Shown here: piece after piece, positions 7,966 through 15,722 of the stretch
How positions within the stretch are numbered: position 1 is the stretch's first letter
Layout of the letters: every line of letters begins with the position of its first letter
From: UBA7236 sp044227505
Lineage (GTDB): Bacteria; Bacteroidota; Bacteroidia; Chitinophagales; BACL12
Length of the DNA: 64,000 nucleotides
Direction of reading: 5' to 3'
Assembly (NCBI GenBank): GCA_044227505.1
Contig: JBGAWP010000009.1
Coordinates: forward strand, 27,363-91,362
Notes under the pieces: generated by a model
What the model saw: only the letters and a program-made list of their open reading frames with translations
What the model was told of the DNA's origin: nothing
Database searches by the model: none
Position numbers and translations under genes: made by a program

Positions 7966-9473
7966 TTTTCCGGTCTCATATGTGGAAACAACAAAACATC
8001 CTGAATCGCATGTTGATTGGTCATGATCATAGTTAAACGATCTATACCAATTCCGATTCCCGCAGTTGGTGGCATGCCGAATTCCAAGGCGCGTAAAAAA
8101 TCTTCATCAAGTTGCATTGCTTCTTCATCCCCGCGTTTTCCTAATTCCAGTTGACCTTCAAATCGATTTCGCTGATCAATGGGATCATTTAATTCGCTGA
8201 ATGAATTCAACATTTCTTTTCCGTTGCAAATTGCCTCAAACCGTTCTACTAATCCTTCTACAGATCTATGTTTTTTTGCAAGCGGACTCATCTCAACAGG
8301 GTAGTCGGTAATAAAAGTCGGCTGAATTAAAAATGGCTCGCATTTTTCGCCGAATATTTCATCAATTAATTTTCCTTTTCCCATTGTTGCATCCACACGC
8401 ACATGCAGTTCTTTTGCTGTTTTATAAATTGCAGCCTCATCCATTTGCGAAATATCAATTCCCGTAAAATGCTGAATTGCTTCAAACATGGTAAATCTTT
8501 TCCATGGGCGTTTGAACGAAATAATATTTTCTCCAACCTGCACTTCTGTAGAACCTGTAACTTCCATTGCAACTTTTTCAATCATCTCCTCTGTAAAATC
8601 CATCATCCAGTTATAATCTTTATACGCAACATAAAATTCTATTTGCGTAAATTCCGGATTGTGGAATCTATCCATTCCCTCGTTGCGGAAGTCTTTTGAA
8701 AATTCATATACTCCATCAAATCCACCAACAATTAATCTTTTTAAATATAACTCATTTGCAATACGCATATATAAAGTCATATCCAATGCATTGTGATGCG
8801 TAGTGAACGGACGCGCTGCAGCTCCACCATATAGAGGTTGTAATATTGGAGTTTCCACTTCTATATAGCCATGTGCATTTAAAAAATTGCGCATGGTATT
8901 TACTAATTTACTTCTTTTAATAAATACTTCTTTTACATCAGGATTTACAATAAGATCCACATATCGCATTCTGTAGCGCTGTTCCGAATCGGTAAATGCA
9001 TCAAACACATTTCCTTCTGCATCTGTTTTTACAATTGGTAATGGACGCAAACTTTTACTCAATAATTTAAATTCACGAACATGAATAGTTGTCTCCCCGG
9101 TTTTAGTTGTAAATACATATCCTTTTACACCAATTATATCACCAATATCCAAATGTTTTTTAAATACTTCTTCATACATCGATTTATCTTCCCCCTGACA
9201 AATTTCATCACCCTTCACATAGATCTGTATTTTTCCGACACTATCTTGTAACACTGCAAATGCAGCTTTTCCCATAATGCGTTTACCCATTAACCTGCCT
9301 GCAAAACTTATATTTTGCAATTCTTCCGTTTTTGCAGGGTGATTGGAAAGAATATATGCCGAGTTATGTGTTATTTCAAACTCCTCCGCAGGATAGGGAT
9401 CAATTCCCATATTGCGCAAAGCCATTAAACTTTCTCTCCTGATAATTTCCTGTTCACTGTGATTATTACTCAT
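7959..9473 (-). CDS. lysS: Lysine--tRNA ligase, class II
   Basis: 504 residues, the normal length of bacterial class II LysRS. The N-terminal OB-fold anticodon-binding domain (about 50-165) has G-R-L-M-G-K-R-I-M-G-K-A-A-F. The catalytic domain shows R-Y-V-D-L (motif 1 approach), E-V-E-T-P-I-L-Q, the motif 2 loop F-R-N-E-G-M-D-R-F-H-N-P-E-F and motif 3 G-I-G-I-D-R-L. It charges tRNA-Lys in the cytoplasm. The ATG at 9473 starts about 22 nt downstream of a TATCTTTG promoter element. The stop codon TGA lies inside a TCAATTG heptamer array, so the repeat provides the very 3' end of the gene. Confidence 0.98.
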   Translation of the reverse strand: MSNNHSEQEIIRRESLMALRNMGIDPYPAEEFEITHNSAYILSNHPAKTEELQNISFAGRLMGKRIMGKAAFAVLQDSVGKIQIYVKGDEICQGEDKSMYEEVFKKHLDIGDIIGVKGYVFTTKTGETTIHVREFKLLSKSLRPLPIVKTDAEGNVFDAFTDSEQRYRMRYVDLIVNPDVKEVFIKRSKLVNTMRNFLNAHGYIEVETPILQPLYGGAAARPFTTHHNALDMTLYMRIANELYLKRLIVGGFDGVYEFSKDFRNEGMDRFHNPEFTQIEFYVAYKDYNWMMDFTEEMIEKVAMEVTGSTEVQVGENIISFKRPWKRFTMFEAIQHFTGIDISQMDEAAIYKTAKELHVRVDATMGKGKLIDEIFGEKCEPFLIQPTFITDYPVEMSPLAKKHRSVEGLVERFEAICNGKEMLNSFSELNDPIDQRNRFEGQLELGKRGDEEAMQLDEDFLRALEFGMPPTAGIGIGIDRLTMIMTNQHAIQDVLLFPHMRPEKN

Positions 9474-9495
9474 AACGTTTTTTCAAATTAGGCCA

Positions 9496-9503
9496 CAAAG
9501 ATA
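9496..9503 (-). promoter_or_regulatory. -7 element of lysS (TATCTTTG)
   Basis: TATCTTTG on the minus strand fits TAnnTTTG and would give a leader of about 18-20 nt before the lysS ATG. Confidence 0.5.
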
Positions 9504-9522
9504 AAACATTGCACCTCAGGTT

Positions 9523-9795
9523 CGTGAATCGTCATTCGTGAGTCGTGAATCCGTGGTGTAATGGTCATTAGTCATTAGTCAGGAGTAATTGTATTCGGTT
9601 AACACATAGCAATCTCACCACTCACCATTCACCACTCACCCATTGTCAATAGTCATTAGTCAGGAGTAATAATATCAGGCTCTCTAGGATCATTCTCATC
9701 ACTCATAACTCATTACTCATTTCAAGGCCCTGAGTTAAAGTTTCTCTCAGTCTCTCCCCACTCACCACTCCCCACTCACCATTCCCCCCTCACCA
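9523..9795. repeat. Cluster of six different heptamer arrays
   Basis: The 430-bp gap between lysS and the aldehyde dehydrogenase (9474-9903) holds no gene. It contains six 7-nt-period arrays: CGTGAAT type (9523-9550), GTCATTA type (9564-9591 and again 9645-9672), CTCACCA type (9614-9641), CTCATNA type (9695-9722) and CTCACCA/CTCCCCA type (9754-9795). The two GTCATTA arrays end in the same GTCAGGA-GTAAT order, so the block itself has been copied. The remaining 9796-9903 is C-rich then AT-rich, with no clear promoter motif. Confidence 0.85.
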
Positions 9796-9903
9796 CCCTC
9801 CCATTTCCTAATTTTCCTTAAATCTCCTTCAACCATTTCCTCATTACCTCCTCAATCCCTATCTTCGCAACATTAACCAATTTTCAACCTTTACGGACAC
9901 GGT

Positions 9904-11346
9904 TTGCTCATATTATCAAATTACATTGGAGGAAAACTTCAGCCACCTGTAAGTGGCAAATATCTGGATAACTACAATCCGGCAACAGGTTCTGTTTACT
10001 CAAAAATACCCGATTCCGACGAAAGAGATGTCGAAATGGCAGTTTTAGCTGCTCAAAAAGCCTTTTACGAATGGTCGACCCTTGAGGTTACATTACGGAG
10101 TCGAATTCTTCATCGCATTGCACAGCTTATCGATGAAAAATTTGACCTTTTAGCTGAGGCAGAATCAATGGATTCGGGTAAACCCCTGGCTTTGGCAAAA
10201 CGTATGGATATCAGCAGAGCTCGTGATAATTTTGAGTTTTTTGCGTCAGCAGCACTGCAATTCAGCTCTGAAAGCCATAATCAAAAAGGAAAATTCATAA
10301 ATTATACTGTACGCAACCCAATTGGCGTTGTTGGATGTATCTCTCCGTGGAACCTTCCACTTTACCTTTTTACATGGAAAATTGCTCCAGCCTTAGCTGC
10401 CGGTAACTGTGTAATAGGAAAACCATCAGAAATTACACCAAACACCGCAACATTATTAGCTGAAATTTGCATGGAAGCCGGATTACCGGCAGGGGTGCTG
10501 AATATCATACACGGAACAGGTCCGAAAACAGGGGCTGCCATAGTTAAACATCCTGCAATTAAAGGAATTTCCTTTACCGGAAGCACCAGAGCAGGGAAGG
10601 AAATTGCCACAATTGCTGCGCCAATGTTCAAAAAGTTGTCGCTGGAGTTGGGTGGCAAGAACCCTATTGTTATCTTTGCAGATTGCGATTATGACAACAT
10701 GCTCGCAACCACAGTTCGCAGTTCTTTTACAAATCAGGGGCAAATTTGTTTGTGTGGCAGCAGGATCTATGTTGAACATAGCATTTTCGAGAAGTTTAAA
10801 AAAGACTTTGTTGAAAAGGCTAAGCAAATGAAAGTTGGAGACCCAAGATTGGAAGAAAACACCATAGGAGCAGTTGTTTCGGAAACACATTACAATAAAA
10901 TACTGTCGTATATCGACTTAGCTAAAGAAGAAGGCGGAACCATCTTATGTGGTGGTGAAGCAGTTCATTTAGAGGGAGAATTTAAAAATGGCTGGTTTAT
11001 TCAGCCGACGGTGATTGAAGGATTAAGTCCACAATGCAGGACAATACAAGAAGAAATTTTTGGTCCGGTTGTGAGTATCCAGCCTTTTAATACCGAAAGT
11101 GAAGCCATAAATTTGGCAAATAATAGTGAATACGGATTGGCAGCCGTAATTTGGACCAATCATTTGGGTCGTGCTCATACCATGGCAGAGCAGATCGAGG
11201 CTGGAATTGTCTGGATCAACTGTTGGCTGGAGCGGGATCTAAGGACACCATTCGGGGGCGTGAAGAACTCCGGAGTGGGTCGCGAAGGTGGTTTAGAAGC
11301 CATGCGTTTCTTTACCGAACCTAAAAATATTTGTATCAAACTTTAA
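9904..11346 (+). CDS. Aldehyde dehydrogenase, aminomuconate-semialdehyde (ALDH8A1-like) type
   Basis: 480 residues, a standard ALDH. Active-site features are N150 in S-P-W-N-L-P, E248 in L-E-L-G-G-K-N-P and the nucleophile C282 in G-Q-I-C-L-C. The C-terminus V-W-I-N-C-W-L-E-R-D-L and F-G-G-V-K-N-S-G-V-G-R-E-G resembles 2-aminomuconate / 2-hydroxymuconate semialdehyde dehydrogenases, including human ALDH8A1, more than betaine or acetaldehyde enzymes. It would oxidise a muconate semialdehyde with NAD+ in tryptophan (kynurenine) or catechol meta-cleavage breakdown. The start used is TTG at 9904; a good Shine-Dalgarno sequence or -7 element was not found, so a slightly different start is possible. 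A RidA-family gene 4 kb downstream fits the next step of the kynurenine route. Confidence 0.85.
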   Translation: MLILSNYIGGKLQPPVSGKYLDNYNPATGSVYSKIPDSDERDVEMAVLAAQKAFYEWSTLEVTLRSRILHRIAQLIDEKFDLLAEAESMDSGKPLALAKRMDISRARDNFEFFASAALQFSSESHNQKGKFINYTVRNPIGVVGCISPWNLPLYLFTWKIAPALAAGNCVIGKPSEITPNTATLLAEICMEAGLPAGVLNIIHGTGPKTGAAIVKHPAIKGISFTGSTRAGKEIATIAAPMFKKLSLELGGKNPIVIFADCDYDNMLATTVRSSFTNQGQICLCGSRIYVEHSIFEKFKKDFVEKAKQMKVGDPRLEENTIGAVVSETHYNKILSYIDLAKEEGGTILCGGEAVHLEGEFKNGWFIQPTVIEGLSPQCRTIQEEIFGPVVSIQPFNTESEAINLANNSEYGLAAVIWTNHLGRAHTMAEQIEAGIVWINCWLERDLRTPFGGVKNSGVGREGGLEAMRFFTEPKNICIKL

Positions 11347-11357
11347 AACGGAGGAAA

Positions 11358-12452
11358 GTGACTTTATTAAAAAACAACAGAAAAACCCCGACACTATTAT
11401 TAACAACCGCTGTAGCGGTTACCATGCTGGTAAGTTCCTGTGGAATGTATACAGCATCAGTTAAAAGTGAAAATGCAAATACCACAATTGTTAACTACGA
11501 AACTCAGTTTATTGAAGATTTTTATCTCAATAGTACAGAGGAATTAGTGGTGCCTTCAAGGCTGGATAACAATTATTCCCAAAATAATATATCGCGTAAA
11601 CACAGACCTGAACCTGAAATTCAGCAACTTCCTATTAGTGAGGAGTTGGCAATTTTGGGAGAGAATATTCGCCTCGGAGAAAATGCGGAAAACGAAAATA
11701 TCGGGGGTTTGGACTACACCTCGCCTCAGGATGCAGAAGATTTTGAATCGTATGAAGAATTATTTGCTACCAACGAACTCAATGCCGGCGAAATATTCGA
11801 TCCTGCAAAAATGATCGACAGTATTCAGGTTTTTTTGGTGAGTCCCAGAAGTAACTGTTATACATTTCCATTAGAAGAAAGCAAAATAAATTCGGATTTC
11901 GGATGGCGTCATAGTCGTTTTCATTCAGGAATTGATCTTGATCTGGAAACAGGTGATAATGTTTTTAATGCATTCGACGGAATAGTAAAGAGATCAGATT
12001 ATGTTTCCGGTTACGGAAATCTTGTTGTAGTAAAACATTTTAATGGATTGGAAACTTATTATGGTCACTTGTCCAAGATTCTTGTAGTGGAAGGTGATAC
12101 GATTGAAGCAGGAGATAAAGTGGGTTTGGGTGGAAGTACCGGAAGAAGCACTGGTCCTCACTTGCATTATGAAATACGTTATCGGGGTGCAGCAATAAAT
12201 CCGAAATATATAGTTGATTTTAAAAACAGTGTTCTTACCTCTGAAGTTTTTTATTTAAAGAAGGATCACTTTAAACCAACAACAACAGCATCCACCACCA
12301 CAACAGGAAAAAAATACTATACAGTAAAAAAAGGGGATACCTTAGGTAAAATTGCATCGCGCAATAAAACTACTGTTAGTAAATTATGTAAACTCAATGG
12401 AATATCATCCAAAAAAATATTGAGACCCGGTCAAAAGTTAAGGGTGAAATAA
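11358..12452 (+). CDS. LysM-containing M23 peptidase lipoprotein (cell-wall endopeptidase-like)
   Basis: 364 residues from the GTG at 11358. I prefer it to an earlier in-frame TTG (11331) because GGAGGAAA lies directly upstream and because the lipoprotein signal then starts cleanly. The signal ends in L-V-S-S-C with C28 as the lipidated residue. A linker rich in N and E follows. The M23 domain has H-S-G-I-D-L-D and G-P-H-L-H-Y-E-I, which carry the zinc ligands (HxxxD and HxH), so it looks catalytically intact. The last 45 residues are a LysM domain (Y-Y-T-V-K-K-G-D-T-L). It probably trims or separates peptidoglycan from the outer-membrane side. The start overlaps nothing, and the preceding ALDH stop is 11 nt upstream. 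Confidence 0.9.
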   Translation: MTLLKNNRKTPTLLLTTAVAVTMLVSSCGMYTASVKSENANTTIVNYETQFIEDFYLNSTEELVVPSRLDNNYSQNNISRKHRPEPEIQQLPISEELAILGENIRLGENAENENIGGLDYTSPQDAEDFESYEELFATNELNAGEIFDPAKMIDSIQVFLVSPRSNCYTFPLEESKINSDFGWRHSRFHSGIDLDLETGDNVFNAFDGIVKRSDYVSGYGNLVVVKHFNGLETYYGHLSKILVVEGDTIEAGDKVGLGGSTGRSTGPHLHYEIRYRGAAINPKYIVDFKNSVLTSEVFYLKKDHFKPTTTASTTTTGKKYYTVKKGDTLGKIASRNKTTVSKLCKLNGISSKKILRPGQKLRVK

Positions 12453-12475
12453 AATAAATCTTTTTATTATTAAAC

Positions 12476-12514
12476 AAAAAAGGAAGCGGAATTTTAATTA
12501 CGCTTCCTTTTTTT
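12476..12514. terminator. Bidirectional rho-independent terminator
   Basis: An AAAAAAGGAAGCG stem pairs with CGCTTCCTTTTTTT across a 12-nt loop. The A-run on one side and T-run on the other let it serve both the M23 gene (+) and the convergent von Willebrand A gene (-), whose stop lies at 12539. Confidence 0.85.
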
Positions 12515-12538
12515 ATTTCACTAAATTATTATTTTACA

Positions 12539-13783
12539 TTAATGTTTTACAACAAATTTTTGTGTAGCTGATTCTTTCGTTTTGGTATTTATTAATCTGG
12601 AAATATAAACGCCGGTTTTAAAATTATCGGTCATAACGGAGATGTTGTTATCAGCAAATTCCTTCGAAAATAATAATACCCCATGGATATCAAATACTTC
12701 TAATTTGTAATCGGCTACTGATTCCGTTTTAATTAATGTATAATTGGTTGCAGGATTCGGACCAATGGTAAAGTTAATATTATCAGCAAGCGAAAAGGGA
12801 TCTTGTTTTTTAAAAATACCGTTTATATCCTTTTGTAATCCGATTATAACAGGATAAAAATTCATGGTAACTTCTGCATTTACTGCACGTCCAATCACTT
12901 GATTCGTGGTATATTCACCTAGTGGAGGTTCCAGACTTGGTGCATCACCTATCAGTAAGATCATTCTTCTTCTTCCTTCTGTCCAGTTCATTTCATTTAT
13001 TGTTTTAACGATCGCATCATTTACACTTTCCGGCAGATCAAAGCCACCGCCAAAGGTGTATACAGTATTCATGATGTATCTTGCTTCATCCAGATCTTTA
13101 CTTAATTTATGCATTTTAAACCATCTTGCACCATCTGTATTTTTATCTGCATAAAAGGTAAAACCTACTTTAACATCCTTAAAATTATCCAGGGCGTTGA
13201 TTATTTTATTGATGCTTACTTTTATCGCATCAATATCATCGTCCATACTTGTTGTTCTGTCAACCACAAATACAATATCGGTTTTATCAGAAAGATAATT
13301 TTTAATGATTCCTTTAATCACTCCAACAACGTATTCTGCATTATCAACCATAAATGTTTGACCTCCTGTTGCATCAGCCAAGCCTGTAAACAACTGGATC
13401 GTTGTCTGCTCATAAATTTCAGCTGCTGTGAGGAGTGATGGTAATTCCGGATTGAGTAATAGTTGTCTTTCAATTTCTTTGTTTACCTTTTTTTCTAAAA
13501 TTTCAGCCATTTCACTTTTTATAAAGTCGTTGTTAAGTAACACACTTGATAAAATGGAATCTTCAGAATTTTCAACAGCCGCTAATTTTTCAACCATGGA
13601 AATTTTTTCATGGCTTTTCAATTCGAATTTTTCCGAAATAGGATCTGTTTTTAAAGTTGGGTCTGCATTTTTTTCTAATGTTGTGGAAACTACTGTTGGC
13701 GGTTCTTCCGGAGAGATGCTTGATTCGCAGCCCGCAATAACTAGAGAAAAAATTATAAAAAATACAAGAGTGATTGTTTTCAT
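12539..13783 (-). CDS. Von Willebrand factor A lipoprotein-like protein with T9SS sorting domain (copy 1)
   Basis: 414 residues from the ATG at 13783. An earlier in-frame start at 13816 adds 11 residues before the signal and is unlikely. The signal ends L-V-I-A-G-C, a good lipobox with C19. A charged linker leads to a VWA domain starting I-V-F-V-V-D-R-T-T-S-M, a MIDAS of the form DxTxS. Its later part contains G-F-T-F-Y-A-D-K-N and R-R-R-M-I-L-L-I-G-D-A-P-S. The last 75 residues are a T9SS type A-like module (G-P-N-P-A-T-N-Y-T-L-I-K-T ... T-G-V-Y-I-S-R-L). The neighbour at 13853 is a clear paralogue in the same direction. The function is unknown; VWA domains commonly bind proteins through a metal ion. 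Confidence 0.8.
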   Translation of the reverse strand: MKTITLVFFIIFSLVIAGCESSISPEEPPTVVSTTLEKNADPTLKTDPISEKFELKSHEKISMVEKLAAVENSEDSILSSVLLNNDFIKSEMAEILEKKVNKEIERQLLLNPELPSLLTAAEIYEQTTIQLFTGLADATGGQTFMVDNAEYVVGVIKGIIKNYLSDKTDIVFVVDRTTSMDDDIDAIKVSINKIINALDNFKDVKVGFTFYADKNTDGARWFKMHKLSKDLDEARYIMNTVYTFGGGFDLPESVNDAIVKTINEMNWTEGRRRMILLIGDAPSLEPPLGEYTTNQVIGRAVNAEVTMNFYPVIIGLQKDINGIFKKQDPFSLADNINFTIGPNPATNYTLIKTESVADYKLEVFDIHGVLLFSKEFADNNISVMTDNFKTGVYISRLINTKTKESATQKFVVKH

Positions 13784-13852
13784 AAAAAAAGTATTAGTGA
13801 GATAAAACAAATGCAATAAACTACATTTAAGTAATGCTAAAAATTATTGGTC

Positions 13853-15040
13853 TCACCTTTTAACAACAAATTTTTTGGTATCTACTGTACTGTTTGTATT
13901 ATTTAATATTCTCACCACATATACACCACTAGGAAATTGGTCGGTCATGATGGATATATTATCACCATGAAAATTTTTCGTGAATACTAATTTTCCGTTA
14001 ATATTAAATACTTCACTGGTGTAATCTGCAATTTCTCCTGTTTTAACGAGGGTGTAATTGGTTGCTGGATTTGGCCCTAAAGAGGTAATGATAGGTTTGG
14101 GTTCGGCAACAATTTCCTTGGCCTTTAAAATACCTTCCAGACTTCCTTTCATTCCGATTACAACCGGATAGAAATTCATGATAACACCTTCTTCTTTTGC
14201 CATATTAATTATATCTTCCAAAACATAATCTGAAAATGGCGGTTTAATACTCGGCGCATCTCCCAATAATAAAATAACACGCCTTCTTCCTTCCTCCCAA
14301 TTCATTTCCTGTATCGTTTTTGCAAGTCCGTCGTTCACACTTTCAGGCTCATCGCCTCCGCCAACGGTAACAATATTTTTAACAACATCTTTGGCTGATT
14401 CCAGATCGTTTGTCAATTCATATTTGCTGAACCACTTATTTCCATCCGCATTTTTATCGCCATAAAATGTAAATCCTACTCTGGTATTGTCGTAGACGTC
14501 TATTGCTTTAATTATTTTGTTCACGCTGTTTTTAATTTCATCAATATCATCGCGCATACTTCCTGTTTTATCTATTACAAAAACAAGGTCAGTTTCACTG
14601 CTCATGTAATTGCGAATGATCTCACTTATGGCTTCCACAACATAACTTGCATTTTGAATTAAGAAAGTTTCTCCGCCTGTGGCTTTCGAAAGATCCATAA
14701 ATAATTCTATAGTTAATTTGCTGAAAGCATCCTCGGCTGTATTCAAGGAGGGTAAGTCAGGATTCATCAGCAGTTGTCGCGCAATTTCATCTTCGATCGA
14801 AATCTTTAATTTTTCATCGAGAGCAGTGCGATCTTTTTTCTTGCCATTAATTGTTGCAGTGGTATTTGCATCGCTGTCCTTAGTTCCCTCCGGCGGCGTT
14901 AAAAATTCTGCTGGGGGAGTTTCCGCAAATTTTTCCAGCGTGGTTGAAGTGCCGGTTGTTGGTGAATCAGGTGTGTTGTTGTCGCATTGAGAAAATAGAA
15001 ATACCGAAAAAGTAAGAAGTAAAAGTGTAAAACTTTTCAT
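13853..15040 (-). CDS. Von Willebrand factor A protein with T9SS sorting domain (copy 2)
   Basis: 395 residues and a tandem paralogue of the gene at 12539, with matching blocks throughout the VWA and C-terminal parts. The signal peptide ends F-L-F-S-Q-C. Gln before Cys is a poor lipobox, so cleavage by signal peptidase I after S-Q is as likely as lipidation. The MIDAS is L-V-F-V-I-D-K-T-G-S-M. G-F-T-F-Y-G-D-K-N-A-D-G and R-R-R-V-I-L-L-L-G-D-A-P-S are shared with copy 1. The sorting module contains L-G-P-N-P-A-T-N-Y-T-L-V-K-T and G-V-Y-V-V-R-I-L. The gap to copy 1 is 69 nt, consistent with an operon. The function is not known. Confidence 0.8.
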   Translation of the reverse strand: MKSFTLLLLTFSVFLFSQCDNNTPDSPTTGTSTTLEKFAETPPAEFLTPPEGTKDSDANTTATINGKKKDRTALDEKLKISIEDEIARQLLMNPDLPSLNTAEDAFSKLTIELFMDLSKATGGETFLIQNASYVVEAISEIIRNYMSSETDLVFVIDKTGSMRDDIDEIKNSVNKIIKAIDVYDNTRVGFTFYGDKNADGNKWFSKYELTNDLESAKDVVKNIVTVGGGDEPESVNDGLAKTIQEMNWEEGRRRVILLLGDAPSIKPPFSDYVLEDIINMAKEEGVIMNFYPVVIGMKGSLEGILKAKEIVAEPKPIITSLGPNPATNYTLVKTGEIADYTSEVFNINGKLVFTKNFHGDNISIMTDQFPSGVYVVRILNNTNSTVDTKKFVVKR

Positions 15041-15175
15041 TTTGAATGGTTTTAGGTTTTATTAAAGATTCAGTTTGTATTCAAAATCCACAACTTCTTA
15101 GTTTCCAATAACGGAGGATAACACATAAAAATTTTAAGGTTTCACATTTTCCACCTCTGAATAAAAATTTGAAAG

Positions 15176-15183
15176 TATATTTG
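15176..15183 (+). promoter_or_regulatory. -7 element of the RidA-family gene (TATATTTG)
   Basis: TATATTTG fits TAnnTTTG, with exactly 4 nt (GGGC) before the ATG at 15188, which predicts a leaderless transcript. Confidence 0.6.
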
Positions 15184-15187
15184 GGGC

Positions 15188-15607
15188 ATGAGCGATAATA
15201 TTATCAATACTACTAAAGCCCCCGAACCCGTTGGTTTATACCCTCATGCACGTAAAGTTGGAAATTTATTGTTCCTTTCAGGAATAGGACCAAGGGAAGC
15301 CGGTACCAATAATATACCCGGACTTGAACTCGACAAACAGGGAAATTTTTTAAAATTTGATTTTGAGAAGCAATGCCATTCAGTTTTTTCGAATGTTAGA
15401 ACTGTATTAGAGGCTTCCGGCGCTAAATGGGAGGATATTGTGGATGTGACCGTTTTTCTTACCGATATTAAAAGAGATTTTGCTACGTATAACAGGATCT
15501 ATGCAGAATATTTCAAAGATAACCAGCCATGCAGAACTACCGTTGGGATAAGTTCATTGCCTACGGCTATTGCCATTGAACTTAAATGCATTGCAGTTAT
15601 CTCCTGA
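15188..15607 (+). CDS. RidA/YjgF family protein, candidate 2-aminomuconate deaminase
   Basis: 139 residues, the usual RidA length. It has Y-P-H-A-R-K-V-G-N-L-L-F-L-S-G early and R-T-T-V-G-I-S-S-L-P followed by I-A-I-E-L-K-C-I near the end. The substrate-contacting arginine of the family corresponds to R in Q-P-C-R-T-T-V. The opening G-L-Y-P-H-A-R is closer, as I recall, to 2-aminomuconate deaminases than to housekeeping RidA (which hydrolyses 2-iminobutanoate). With the aminomuconate-semialdehyde-type dehydrogenase at 9904 this suggests part of a kynurenine degradation route, but general imine deamination remains possible. Confidence 0.8.
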   Translation: MSDNIINTTKAPEPVGLYPHARKVGNLLFLSGIGPREAGTNNIPGLELDKQGNFLKFDFEKQCHSVFSNVRTVLEASGAKWEDIVDVTVFLTDIKRDFATYNRIYAEYFKDNQPCRTTVGISSLPTAIAIELKCIAVIS

Positions 15608-15690
15608 TACTGCATCGCTCAATTTGCTAAAGTTTGGTTAAGATGGATGTAAATATCTGAGCTTTTCTGTCTTTTCCCTTTTGAAATCCG

Positions 15691-15698
15691 TACCTTTG
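15691..15698 (+). promoter_or_regulatory. -7 element of uvrA (TACCTTTG)
   Basis: TACCTTTG matches TAnnTTTG. It lies inside the longest reading of uvrA (TTG at 15681), which argues that translation starts downstream, at the GTG at 15723. Confidence 0.6.
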
Positions 15699-15722
15699 CA
15701 CCAAATTTCAGGTGCCTTCAGC

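Noticed and set aside
15681..15722. A TTG start for uvrA at 15681
   Set aside because: The TACCTTTG element lies within this extension, so the transcript should begin downstream of it.
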